Source: an uncultured Kiritimatiellota bacterium (lineage in GTDB: Bacteria > Verrucomicrobiota > Kiritimatiellia > RFP12 > UBA1067). Taken from it: a DNA stretch of 64,000 bases. Under the pieces are notes generated by a model. The model did no database searches, had not been told where the DNA came from, and saw only the letters and a list, made by a program, of their open reading frames with translations. The translations under genes and the position numbers were made by a program. This document shows, piece by piece, positions 50,535 through 58,868 of the stretch; position 1 is the first letter of the stretch, and every line of letters starts with the position of its first letter. The stretch covers positions 1 to 64,000 of the forward strand of contig CAKULV010000005.1 of the NCBI GenBank assembly GCA_934667425.1, given 5' to 3'.

Positions 50535-52603
50535 TGACGAGTTTGCCAATCCTTTTAGCCGTGCTTGCCTCCGCTGCGGATATCGTTGGCGCAATCGAAA
50601 GCGCTGCGCTTGGCGAAGACTTCGACTTGACCGCCGTAGTCAGCGCCTATTCCGCGAAAGAACGCGACTTCGCCATAGATGACCGGTCCGGCGCGGCGAT
50701 AGTCTCGAACGGCATAGGCCGCAGGCTGGAGATCGGGGATGTCGTCCACATGCGCGGGATAATCCGCCGGACGGCCCGTGACGGGCACATCCATGCGTGG
50801 TGCACCCAGATCGAAAGGCTCGGCAAGGCTCCTGTTCCATCGCCCGCAAAATGCAGCATCCACGATGTGATTTCCGGTGGCTATGACGCGCGTGTAGTGC
50901 AGGTGACCGGAGAGTTGCGGGATTGCTTCCGCGACGAAATCGACTCGAACATAATCTACATGATTCTCAATCAGGATGACAAATCGCTGTACCTCGCCAT
51001 GCCATTCGACCCCGAATCCCCCACCCACAGATTGGAAAGCATGCTGTGGCGCAAGGTCACCGTCACGGGCATCTGCGATCCGCGTCCCTCTGGTTCGCGC
51101 CGGAAGATCGGCCGCATCATCCGCATCCATGACGAATGCGCACTCGTTCCCTGCGACGAAAAGCCCATAGACCCTTTCGACGTGCCATCCATCGGCAATC
51201 CGAACCGCATACAGCCATCTGAAATCGCACGCCTTGGACGCCGCCGCATTTCCGGGCAAGTGATCGCCGTATGGCACGGCGAGTCCATTCTGCTAAAGAC
51301 CGAAGACGGGGACATATCCCGCGTTGACCTCTTCAAGCCCGAACCGCCACTTTGCGGCGACATGGTCGAAGCCGTCGGATTCCCGGCGACAGACCTGTAC
51401 CGCATCAACTTGACAAAGGCAATCTGGCGCACAACCGGCGATAGGCGCGAATATTCCCAGCCGGCCACAAACATAACCGCCAAAACGCTCGTTGCGCATT
51501 CGCACGGACGGGCAACGTTCCAGGCGCACTTCCACGGCGCAACGGTCAGGCTGCGCGGAATCGTTCGGGCGCTTCCCGGGATAGGTGACGGCAATGAACG
51601 CCTCTACATCGAAGATGACGGGTGCCTGTTGCCGGTTGATGTAGGCGACTGCCCCGAAGCGCTCTATGGGATTTCTCTCGACTGCCTTGTGGAGATCACC
51701 GCCATATGCGTAATGGACATCGAGAACTGGAGCCCCAACCATTTCTTCCCGCACATAAAGGAGGAACTCCTTGTGGTGCGCTCTGCCGGCGACATCGTCG
51801 TGCTGCGCCGCCCGTCATGGTGGACACCTGCGAAACTCCTGGTCGTCATCGGCTCTCTTCTCGTCACGCTCGTCGCGATCCTCATCTGGAACCGTTCGCT
51901 CCATGCGCTCGCCCGCAAGCGCGGCAAGGACCTCGCGAACGAAGAGATCGAACGGCTTGAGTCCGACCTCAAAGTCCTCGAACGGACAAGGCTTGCCGTT
52001 GAGCTGCACGATTCCGTCGCACAGAACCTCACCGGGGTGTCGATGGAGATCGACTCCGGCCTGCGTTGCAGCGGTAAACTGCCGCCTGAAGCCACGAGCC
52101 ATTTCACGAGGGCCGTGCGTACGCTCGGATCTTGCCGCACCGAACTCAGGAATTGCCTGTGGGACCTGCGGAACCAAGCGCTCGAGGAGAATGACATGGA
52201 CAATGCCATACGCCTGACGCTCAGCCCCGCAATCGGCAAGACCGATCTGCGCATCCGATTCAGCGTACCGCGTTCCAGCCTGACGGACAACACCGCACAC
52301 GCCATCCTCAGAATCATCCGCGAACTTGCGACGAATGCCGTCCGGCACGGCCGGGCCACAACGATATGGATTGCCGGCAGTATCGAGGGGGACACGATGA
52401 TGTTTTCCGTGCGCGACAACGGGATCGGATTCAATCCCCATGATGCGCCCGGAGTGCTGCAGGGGCACTTCGGTCTACAGGGCATCCGCGAGCGCGTGGC
52501 AAGCTTCGAGGGCTCAATGACGGTGGAAAGCAAAACGGGGCACGGCGCCAAAGTGACGATTTCCATCGAGGCCGCCAGGGATGAAGACAAGGAGAAGATC
52601 TGA
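50534..52603 (+). CDS. sensor histidine kinase (NarX/DegS type) with OB-fold-like extracytoplasmic sensor
   Basis: 689 residues; leaderless start. Signal/anchor at 1-18 (MTSLPILLAVLASAADIV). Residues about 25-420 are outside the membrane and look like four related OB-type beta-barrels, each with a strand pattern such as VVHMRGIIRR, KVTVTGICDP, RRISGQVIAVW, VRLRGIVRAL. One membrane helix (KLLVVIGSLLVTLVAILIW, about 432-452), a coiled linker, HisKA_3 with ELHDSVAQNLTG (phospho-His about 492) and HATPase (RELATNAVRHGR, VRDNGIGF, GLQGIRERV). It signals to the response regulator with which its stop overlaps (TGATG). The operator in its promoter suggests autoregulation; the ligand is unknown. Confidence 0.85.
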   Translation: MTSLPILLAVLASAADIVGAIESAALGEDFDLTAVVSAYSAKERDFAIDDRSGAAIVSNGIGRRLEIGDVVHMRGIIRRTARDGHIHAWCTQIERLGKAPVPSPAKCSIHDVISGGYDARVVQVTGELRDCFRDEIDSNIIYMILNQDDKSLYLAMPFDPESPTHRLESMLWRKVTVTGICDPRPSGSRRKIGRIIRIHDECALVPCDEKPIDPFDVPSIGNPNRIQPSEIARLGRRRISGQVIAVWHGESILLKTEDGDISRVDLFKPEPPLCGDMVEAVGFPATDLYRINLTKAIWRTTGDRREYSQPATNITAKTLVAHSHGRATFQAHFHGATVRLRGIVRALPGIGDGNERLYIEDDGCLLPVDVGDCPEALYGISLDCLVEITAICVMDIENWSPNHFFPHIKEELLVVRSAGDIVVLRRPSWWTPAKLLVVIGSLLVTLVAILIWNRSLHALARKRGKDLANEEIERLESDLKVLERTRLAVELHDSVAQNLTGVSMEIDSGLRCSGKLPPEATSHFTRAVRTLGSCRTELRNCLWDLRNQALEENDMDNAIRLTLSPAIGKTDLRIRFSVPRSSLTDNTAHAILRIIRELATNAVRHGRATTIWIAGSIEGDTMMFSVRDNGIGFNPHDAPGVLQGHFGLQGIRERVASFEGSMTVESKTGHGAKVTISIEAARDEDKEKI

Positions 52604-53223
52604 TGAAGAAAGTCCGTGTGCTTGTGGCCGACGACCACGCGATCGTAAGGATGGGGCTCGTGTCGCTTCTCGGCACTTCATCGCAATTCGACGTGGTAGG
52701 CGAAGCCTTCGACGGACAGGATGCGGTGCAGAAGGCTCTTGCGCTCCGCCCAGACGTTGTAGTGATGGACATCGCCATGCCACGCAAGGACGGAATCGAG
52801 GCAACGGCAGAACTGCATGAAAAGGCCCCGGACATAAAAGTCCTTCTGCTTACCACATTCACCTCGTCCGAAAGCATCGCCCAGGGACTCAGGGCGGGAG
52901 CCGTCGGCGCAACGCTCAAGAACACAGACAACGACAAGCTGCTTCAGACCATTCGTGCGGTTGCCATGGGACAGAACGCAGTCACTCCTGAAATAGAGCG
53001 CATGCTATCGGAGAATACGCCGAACCCAGCGCTATCGCCACGTCAACTTGAGATAATAGGGTGCATTGCACAAGGTCTCACGAATCGCGAAATAGCCGCA
53101 AAGCTCAGCATCAGCCTCGAAAGCGTGAAGTCCCACATCAAGATTCTCCTTGAAAAGCTCGGGGCGACCTCACGCACAGAAGCGACTTCGATAGCGATGA
53201 AGAAGCATCTCCTGCGGACATAG
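52603..53223 (+). CDS. NarL/FixJ-type response regulator
   Basis: 206 residues. Receiver domain: acidic pair Asp10-Asp11, phospho-acceptor Asp56 in VVVMDIAMPRKDG, the Thr-Thr switch LLLTTFT and Lys in GATLKN. C-terminal LuxR-type helix-turn-helix (about 143-203): LSPRQLEIIGCIAQGLTNRE, IAAKLSISLESVKSHIKILL. Proteins of this class bind inverted repeats as dimers, so it is the natural candidate for the CCCTCA-N2-TGAGGG operator at five promoters in this window. Translationally coupled to the kinase; its end is 17 bases from the convergent rluA-type gene. Confidence 0.9.
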   Translation: MKKVRVLVADDHAIVRMGLVSLLGTSSQFDVVGEAFDGQDAVQKALALRPDVVVMDIAMPRKDGIEATAELHEKAPDIKVLLLTTFTSSESIAQGLRAGAVGATLKNTDNDKLLQTIRAVAMGQNAVTPEIERMLSENTPNPALSPRQLEIIGCIAQGLTNREIAAKLSISLESVKSHIKILLEKLGATSRTEATSIAMKKHLLRT

Positions 53224-53240
53224 CCACCCTTTCCCCAAAG

Positions 53241-54203
53241 TCAATCACCCGCCGGCGCAACCTGCTTCGCCCACGACGGGGGCGGCGTCGATATCTCGCA
53301 TTCCTCATCCGACACCGGGTGCGCGAACGAAGCCGACAGCGCATGGAGGCAATGCCCCGTCATCCCCTCCACGGCGAATGCCCCGTACAGCCTGTCATTC
53401 ACTATGTGCATTCCGGCCAAGGCAAGCTGCGCCCGTATCTGGTGCGTAACGCCAGTGTATATTGTCACTTCAAGCAAAGTGATGTCTTCACATTCCCTTC
53501 TCGAATGCGCTATCGGACGGTATGCAGTCACCGCGCGCATCGCCTTGGGGCACAGGGCCTTGCGTTCTGAATCAGAGAGCCTCGCATGCGCCACATCCAC
53601 CATCTTGCAATAGCCGAGGCCCGGCATGTGCACAAGGTCATTCTCAAGCGTCCCTTCCGCATCCACACGCCCCTCGACGAGTGCCAGATAGACTTTCTTC
53701 ACGGCATGATCCGCGAACTGGCTTCGCATCTTACCGTACGCCTCCCTGTCGCGGGCAACGAGGACAAGCCCGGAAGTGCCGGCATCTATCCTGTGAAGCG
53801 CCCCCGCCATGAGGGGACTGTCGCCCACCCCAATGCATTCCGGCCATCTCGCCACAACGCCATTCATGAGGGTGCCGGTCTCGCGCCGCGTAAGCGGCTG
53901 CACCGGCATTCCCACTGGCTTGTCGAACGCCAACAGCGAAGAATCCTCGTAGACACAACAGGGAACAACGGAATCATCCCGAAGCGGGCGGTTGTCAACA
54001 TCCTCGTCGAGGGAGGCCACCTCCACCAGGTCGCCCAGCCTGAGTTTCATGCCCTTTGCCGCGACACGCCCGTTCACCTTGATGTGTCCCGCGTCGCAGG
54101 CCTCCCGCACAAACGAGCGAGGCACAGATGGATACTCCATAAGCAAGGCGGCATCCAATCGAATGCCGCCAGCTTTCGCCTCAAAGGCCACTCCTCTAAT
54201 CAT
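53241..54203 (-). CDS. RluA-family pseudouridine synthase
   Basis: 320 residues from ATG at 54203, chosen because the upstream lipoprotein's reading frame ends over it (tATGATTAG), coupling the two. Isomerises uridine in rRNA or tRNA. An N-terminal S4 RNA-binding domain (VPRSFVREACDAGHIKVNGR), LAFDKPVGMPVQP, then the catalytic motif HRIDAGTSGLVLVARD with the essential Asp, KKVYLALVEG and EVTIYTGVTHQIRAQLALAGM. Which RluA subgroup (RluC/D or another) cannot be decided. The gap to the convergent response-regulator gene is 17 bases. Confidence 0.9.
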   Translation of the reverse strand: MIRGVAFEAKAGGIRLDAALLMEYPSVPRSFVREACDAGHIKVNGRVAAKGMKLRLGDLVEVASLDEDVDNRPLRDDSVVPCCVYEDSSLLAFDKPVGMPVQPLTRRETGTLMNGVVARWPECIGVGDSPLMAGALHRIDAGTSGLVLVARDREAYGKMRSQFADHAVKKVYLALVEGRVDAEGTLENDLVHMPGLGYCKMVDVAHARLSDSERKALCPKAMRAVTAYRPIAHSRRECEDITLLEVTIYTGVTHQIRAQLALAGMHIVNDRLYGAFAVEGMTGHCLHALSASFAHPVSDEECEISTPPPSWAKQVAPAGD

Positions 54204-54357
54204 ACGCTCCCGCAGCGTTCCCCGGAATCGGGATCTGCCCTTCCCATCCCTGATCGCGAGACCACGGCAGATCGGAATCAGCCGCAGTATCCGCAATGCA
54301 TCCTGCAAGCAGCAGAAGCGCAGCCAGCAAGGCAATCCTATTCAGAGAAGATGACAT
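54196..54357 (-). CDS. tiny lipoprotein (53 residues)
   Basis: ATG at 54357 gives MSSSLNRIALLAALLLLAGC with a perfect lipobox (LAGC, Cys20), then IADTAADSDLPWSRDQGWEG and QIPIPGNAAGAYD. The LPWSR...WEG segment resembles a motif in short lipoproteins I associate with PVC genomes, from memory only. Its first 20 bases overlap the end of the coiled-coil gene in another frame and its last 8 bases overlap the pseudouridine synthase start, so it bridges the two. Shine-Dalgarno AAGGG is close to the ATG. Role unknown, probably attached to the outer membrane. Confidence 0.7.
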   Translation of the reverse strand: MSSSLNRIALLAALLLLAGCIADTAADSDLPWSRDQGWEGQIPIPGNAAGAYD

Positions 54358-55498
54358 CGCCCTTTTCGACAGCAGACTGGCTCCAGTCGCCGAGTATGTC
54401 GGCTATCACATAATTCTTGCCGGATACCGACTGGCGCAAGGACACCTTGCCCACGAACTCGCCGGCAGGGCCGTTGAATCCCTTGCGGCGGATGCAGAGC
54501 GTAAGCCCCGGCAACATCCCCTGGCGGTCGGCGCCGAGCATTTCCTTCATGGCCTCGTCAGTAAATCCGATCACGCAGAACATCAGCTTGTTGTCCACGG
54601 CGATCACGCTGCCCTTCTCGCCTGCCGGCAGAGAAGTGACCGCCGAGGAGCCAAGGCCTCCCGCCGCGCTTGAAGACCGGTTCTGCTGCTGGGCCATCTG
54701 CTGCATCAGCTTCTGGAGCTGCTTGACCTTCTTGTCGAGAGCCGCATTCTCCTCCTTCATTACGTCCGCATCGTCCTTTGCGGTGGCAAGCTCGTCCTTC
54801 ACGCTCGTTATCTCGCCAGTCTGCTCCTCGACACGCGACTTGAGCTTCGCGACCTGTTCCTCCAGGGTCTGCTTCTCCTGGCCAAGCTGGTTGATCTTCT
54901 GCTTAAGCTCGTCCTCGGTCATCCTCAGTATCCGGGCGTCAGGCTTCAGCTTGTTGTATTCCGAAACCATCGTCTCAAGCTTGCCGCGCACCTCGGCAAG
55001 GGCGGCGCGCGTGTTGTTGAGCGTGGCCTGCTGCGCCTTCGCCCGCTCGAAGAGCTGATCCATGAGCTCGGCCATCGTGCCCTTGCCCTTCGTCATCGGC
55101 TTGTTGTAGTTCGCGGCATCCGGCACCGGCTGCCCGTCAGGCCCAAGATAGTAGAGCTGGCGAAGCTGAAGACGGGTGGCGGAGTTATCCCAGTTGAACG
55201 TCTCGAGGTTCTGCGCCTCAAGCTGCGCAGGATACTCCTCAAGGACGTTTTCCATCTCGGGGGTATCCACCTGGCGAGCCTCGATCGGGGAGATATCCTT
55301 CTTCGCCTCAGGGACAGACATCGGGCGAGGGGCGTCCGCCTTCTCGATTGTGCGGGCAAGGCGCACAATATAGTCCTCCATCGCCCGGTTCCTGTCGCCA
55401 AGAAGCGTGCGCTTGTCGAACAGGCTCTTCTCGAAGACCAACGCGGCAACGGCCACGATAAGGATCAAATACACTATGGCATGCAGTAGTTTATTCAT
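54338..55498 (-). CDS. membrane-anchored coiled-coil protein
   Basis: 386 residues. One N-terminal membrane helix (LLHAIVYLILIVAVAALVF), a Pro/Glu-rich stretch, a long coiled coil from about 160 to 280 (TEDELKQKINQLGQEKQTLE, EQVAKLKSRVEEQTGEITSV), a Gln/Ser linker, then a compact strand-rich domain (GSVIAVDNKLMFCVIGF, GLTLCIRRKGFNGPAGEFVGKVSL) that resembles a small beta-barrel. The layout, membrane anchor then periplasmic coiled coil then barrel, recalls MreC-like cell-shape proteins, but no family signature is certain. It has its own promoter at 55521-55549. Confidence 0.7.
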   Translation of the reverse strand: MNKLLHAIVYLILIVAVAALVFEKSLFDKRTLLGDRNRAMEDYIVRLARTIEKADAPRPMSVPEAKKDISPIEARQVDTPEMENVLEEYPAQLEAQNLETFNWDNSATRLQLRQLYYLGPDGQPVPDAANYNKPMTKGKGTMAELMDQLFERAKAQQATLNNTRAALAEVRGKLETMVSEYNKLKPDARILRMTEDELKQKINQLGQEKQTLEEQVAKLKSRVEEQTGEITSVKDELATAKDDADVMKEENAALDKKVKQLQKLMQQMAQQQNRSSSAAGGLGSSAVTSLPAGEKGSVIAVDNKLMFCVIGFTDEAMKEMLGADRQGMLPGLTLCIRRKGFNGPAGEFVGKVSLRQSVSGKNYVIADILGDWSQSAVEKGDVIFSE

Positions 55499-55520
55499 CT
55501 GTTTTCTCCAACGTCTGTGT

Positions 55521-55549
55521 AAGATACATTAAAACGGACTCAACTTCAA
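55521..55549 (-). promoter_or_regulatory. promoter of the coiled-coil/lipoprotein/rluA operon
   Basis: On the minus strand TTGAAG (55549-55544), a 17-base spacer, TATCTT (55526-55521), 22 bases before the ATG at 55498, with GGAG as ribosome-binding site. Confidence 0.65.
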
Positions 55550-55558
55550 GCGAAAAAT

Positions 55559-56194
55559 TCATCCGCGCCCCATTGCCCGCCGCACATACGGCAAGTACGA
55601 TTTCGTGTAGACAACGAACGAATATATGTTGAGGAGCATCAGGAAGGCCTCGACCGCAAAGCATGCGTACAGCCCTCCACGCGCCATTCCCTCAGACCAG
55701 AGGTGATGGAAAGCAAGATACAGGTAGATGAATCCGGCGCACGGGAAGGAAAGCGCAGTGCGCACCTTGCCAAGCCACATCGCGGACACGTTCGCGTGGT
55801 ACAGCGACGCCACGGCGCGAAGAAACGTAACCCACTGGTCGCGAAGTATCCACAGCACCGTGAACAGCAGGAGCGAAACCGCATGCGCCACAGACTCGCC
55901 CTGTATCGACGCAAGCCACACGAGGGACGGGAATGCCACTATGAAATAGACCTTGTCCATGAGCGGATCCGCCATCTTGCCGAAATCGGACACCACCCCC
56001 CACCTTCTGGCGAGCATCCCGTCAAAGAAGTCCGTAAGGCCCGCCGCCGCACCCGCCACGCACGCGATTATGGGATACAGCATGGAATCGCTGAAGTTTC
56101 CGGCTATGGCGAATGCGAGATACACGAAGATGAACGGAACGCGCGACATCGTCAGCGCATTCACGAAAATGGATTTTGCCGACAGCCTACTCAT
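55559..56194 (-). CDS. pgsA: CDP-alcohol phosphatidyltransferase, PgsA-like
   Basis: 211 residues. Makes phosphatidylglycerol phosphate from CDP-diacylglycerol and glycerol 3-phosphate in the membrane. The signature DG-x2-AR-x8-G-x3-D-x3-D is complete in DFFDGMLARRWGVVSDFGKM followed by ADPLMDK. Start region NALTMSRVPFIFVYLAFA is typical. Its ATG overlaps the stop of the zinc-ribbon gene upstream (ATGA). An assignment to another CDP-alcohol transferase is possible but less likely. Confidence 0.8.
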   Translation of the reverse strand: MSRLSAKSIFVNALTMSRVPFIFVYLAFAIAGNFSDSMLYPIIACVAGAAAGLTDFFDGMLARRWGVVSDFGKMADPLMDKVYFIVAFPSLVWLASIQGESVAHAVSLLLFTVLWILRDQWVTFLRAVASLYHANVSAMWLGKVRTALSFPCAGFIYLYLAFHHLWSEGMARGGLYACFAVEAFLMLLNIYSFVVYTKSYLPYVRRAMGRG

Positions 56195-56559
56195 GCATCC
56201 GCGCGCAAGGCGTCCTGAACGCTCTCAATCATCCCTGCCACCTCGGACAACCGCGCCTCAAGGGCCTCCGCCCTGGCTTCCGCCCGCTGGAGATTGCGCC
56301 TTGTCGCGAACAGCTGCTTCAGGATCTCGCCAGGATCAAGATCGAGATCGTCGATCTTCATGCCGTCCGGGATAGGCACGAGCACGGCTTCGCCGCACTC
56401 CGAGCAGTTGATCTGAAGACCGGCGCCACGATAGTCTATGCAGAGGTTGTGTCCGCAATGCGGACAGTCGAACACGATATCCGTGTCGTTGATCTGCGCG
56501 TCTCCGGCATCTGAATCGACAGCTTCCACAACCTTTTCGGCCTCTTCGTTCTCAATCAT
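56191..56559 (-). CDS. small zinc-ribbon protein
   Basis: 122 residues from ATG at 56559 (GGGAG 7 bases upstream). An acidic N-terminus, then a zinc ribbon FDCPHCGHNLCIDYRGAGLQ INCSECGEAV with two Cys-x2-Cys pairs, a short linker and a C-terminal helix (LKQLFATRRNLQRAEARAEA...) likely to coil. The ribbon resembles MJ0042/FmdB-type modules. Function unknown; coupled to pgsA by ATGA. Confidence 0.75.
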   Translation of the reverse strand: MIENEEAEKVVEAVDSDAGDAQINDTDIVFDCPHCGHNLCIDYRGAGLQINCSECGEAVLVPIPDGMKIDDLDLDPGEILKQLFATRRNLQRAEARAEALEARLSEVAGMIESVQDALRADA

Positions 56560-56629
56560 GTTCGTCTCCCTTTGCCGCATAGTATACCATAACTGGCATC
56601 ATGCGCAATAGCAGCCTCGCCGCAGCCAT

Positions 56630-57110
56630 TCCGCCTGCGACGGCGAGGGCGCCGTCGCCACATGCCACGCCGCCGGAACCGCCGCAACAGCGATGCCCAC
56701 ACCCGTAGCGACATATCCCCCGAACGAAGTGAGCCGCACATGCGGTCGCAATAGTGGCGACGGCGCCTCGCCGTCGTGCGGCATCGTAGCGACATATCCC
56801 CCGAACGAAGTGAGCCGAACATGCGGTCGCACCCGTAGCGACGGCGCCCTCGCCGTCGTAAAAATGGCCGTGTAGAAGTGTAGAAATGTAGATGGCAGTG
56901 GGCAGTGAATGGTGGGCAGCGGGAGGGTCGCACTTGTTGCGACCGAGCGGAGGCACAGGCGCGGACGCGATGAATCGCGTCCCTCCCGTAGCGACATATC
57001 CCCCGAGCGAAGTGAGCCGAACATGCGGTCGCAATCGTGGCGACGGCGCCCTCGCCGTCGTGCGGCATCGTAGCGACGGCGCCCTCGCCGTCGCAATCGC
57101 ACGTCGTGGC
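56630..57110. repeat. cluster of two interleaved palindromic intergenic repeats
   Basis: Unit A, about 47 bp (starts CGTAGCGACATATCCCCCGA, ends ACATGCGGTCGCA), occurs at about 56704, 56785 and 56987; its ends GCGAC/GTCGC are inverted. Unit B, a hairpin GTGGCGACGGCGCCCTCGCC followed by GTCG, occurs near 56640 (reverse), 56754, 56838, 57037 and 57070, and once at 9124. A third hairpin (GGGAGGGTCGC...GCGACC) near 56930 matches 8374-8402. The 560-base gap has no gene; long frames here come from the repeats. The units look like REP/BIME-type or MITE-like elements; function unknown. Confidence 0.8.
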
Positions 57111-57121
57111 AACGCAACGCG

Positions 57122-58867
57122 CTACCTGCAGCCATTCGCCTCGAGATACTTCCCGAAGTCGCCACGATCCGTCGTCTCGCGCCAGGCCTCCACGCCGAAG
57201 CGGCGGCATTCCGCCGCCCACGCGCGGAACGCCTCGTCCCGCGAACCTTCGAGTCCCCAGTCCTTCCAGCTGACAAGCTTCATGTGGTCGAAGGAAAGCT
57301 TCTCGCGCCTCAGGCGTTCGGCATACGGCCCGCCAGACCGCTCCGCCGCATCGATCGCCCGGTCGAGGGCGTCCGCCGCCGCAAGCGCGGTTGCGCGATC
57401 CATGAAGTTCGTGACCGAAAGGTGATAGCACCCGACCTTTATCCCCTGCGCCGCCGCCTTCGCCCCCGCGCCGTCGACGATGTCGCGGCATCGCCTCACG
57501 TGCGGCGCGGCCGACTCCCCGTAATAGCCGAGGATGAAGGCGTCGCGCAGCCCTCTCGCATCGCGTGACGGATCCCACAGCAGATGGGCTATCACCCAGT
57601 GTTCGAGCGCGGCGAACGAACCCGCCGAGCAGAGCGCGTCGCCCTGCTCGAACACGCCAGTGACGCCCGATCCGGCGAACAGCCTCAGGTTCGGCCCGAG
57701 CACGTCGAGGTTCGGATGCGGCATCATGTACGAGACGAAGTCCGTAGCGTAGTCCCAAATGTAAAGACGTCCCGGAGCGAGTCTCCCCCATTCCCTAAGG
57801 TCTGCAAGGAAATCGTCGTCAAGCCCGGACGTAGCGATCGGCGCGTTGAACGCGCATTCGATGTCGCAGAGCCGCACCGTGACGTTCCTGCGCGGACGCG
57901 TCAGCCGCGGCGGCTTCCGCGTAAAGCGATAGGCGAACGTGTCTACCGTCACGGACGGGAATTCCCGCTCCACGGCCTCTGCCACGCGGTTGGCGAACCG
58001 GAGATACAACCCCGAGACCGCCCCCTCCTCTGCGATCACCGCCCGACAGCGCACACAGTCGCACGGCCCCGCCCAGTCGTTCTGGCTCACCGAGATGAAA
58101 TCCACGGCGGGATCCGTGCGCAGACGGCGAAGCGTCTCCGCGATGTACGCCTCGGCCATCTCGTCGTTCGTGAGGCAAAGCTGCTTCGCGACGCGCCTGC
58201 CGCCGATCTCCGAATACCATTCCGGATGGGAAGCGAAATGCCTCGACGGCGGCAGCGTCTCGAAATGGGAATGGTATGCCGAGCCACGCGACTCGAAATA
58301 GTAGAGCCTGTGGTCTCCGCCCTTCTCCTTCGGGATAAACTCCATCGGCGTGTACATGAAGCGCGTGCGCGACGAGAAGTTCCCCTTCATCCGCACCTTG
58401 AAGTCGGCGTTGAATCCGTCGCGGTAGTATGTCTCCCGATAGCGGAATACCGGCGCATGGCGGATCGCGGACACGACCGGCGGCATCTCCCTGAGCGTCG
58501 GATAGTCCGACTCGGCTGACGTCCACCACCGCACACCGCAGACGTCCTCGAGATACGTGTCCACCGCGTATATCGGCCCGCGCACCGGATCGCCTGCCAG
58601 CACGATGGAACCGTTCGACAGTGGCGCGACAAGGATCTCGTCTGTGCGCCAAGCCGCCGGCGCGATCCGGGCGGCGGCACGAGTCGCCCCGATGAGGAAG
58701 TTCCGCTCGCCGGCAGGCTCCGCGTGTTCCGGGACAATCTGCCATTCCTCGCCTGAGATGCGGCGTACCGCAGCCTTCAGCTCGTCCGCCGCCGTACGCT
58801 CCACGGCTGTCGGAGAGTCCGGAAGCACTATCGCCGCGAAGCAGCACGATGCCATCAGTGCGTTCAT
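57122..58867 (-). CDS. secreted DUF4838 protein (alpha-glucuronidase-like)
   Basis: 581 residues; short hydrophobic N-terminus MNALMASCCFAAIVL that may serve as signal. An N-terminal alpha/beta domain (AVERTAADELKAAVRRISGE, NFLIGATRAA, GDPVRGPIYAVDTYLEDVCG) of the type found before GH20/GH67 barrels precedes the DUF4838 barrel: FRYRETYYRDGFNADFKVRM, SVSQNDWAGPCDCVRC, RLYIWDYATDF and VTGVFEQGD. DUF4838 proteins are thought to be glycoside hydrolases but lack a settled activity. It starts one base after the stop of the FGE-fold gene upstream. Confidence 0.8.
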   Translation of the reverse strand: MNALMASCCFAAIVLPDSPTAVERTAADELKAAVRRISGEEWQIVPEHAEPAGERNFLIGATRAAARIAPAAWRTDEILVAPLSNGSIVLAGDPVRGPIYAVDTYLEDVCGVRWWTSAESDYPTLREMPPVVSAIRHAPVFRYRETYYRDGFNADFKVRMKGNFSSRTRFMYTPMEFIPKEKGGDHRLYYFESRGSAYHSHFETLPPSRHFASHPEWYSEIGGRRVAKQLCLTNDEMAEAYIAETLRRLRTDPAVDFISVSQNDWAGPCDCVRCRAVIAEEGAVSGLYLRFANRVAEAVEREFPSVTVDTFAYRFTRKPPRLTRPRRNVTVRLCDIECAFNAPIATSGLDDDFLADLREWGRLAPGRLYIWDYATDFVSYMMPHPNLDVLGPNLRLFAGSGVTGVFEQGDALCSAGSFAALEHWVIAHLLWDPSRDARGLRDAFILGYYGESAAPHVRRCRDIVDGAGAKAAAQGIKVGCYHLSVTNFMDRATALAAADALDRAIDAAERSGGPYAERLRREKLSFDHMKLVSWKDWGLEGSRDEAFRAWAAECRRFGVEAWRETTDRGDFGKYLEANGCR

Positions 58868-58868
58868 T

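Noticed and set aside
56552..57791. Long arginine-rich reading frames across the intergenic gap and the end of the DUF4838 gene
   Set aside because: They consist of translations of the repeated units A and B and of the antisense of a real gene, with low-complexity Arg/Ser/Gly content and no domain.
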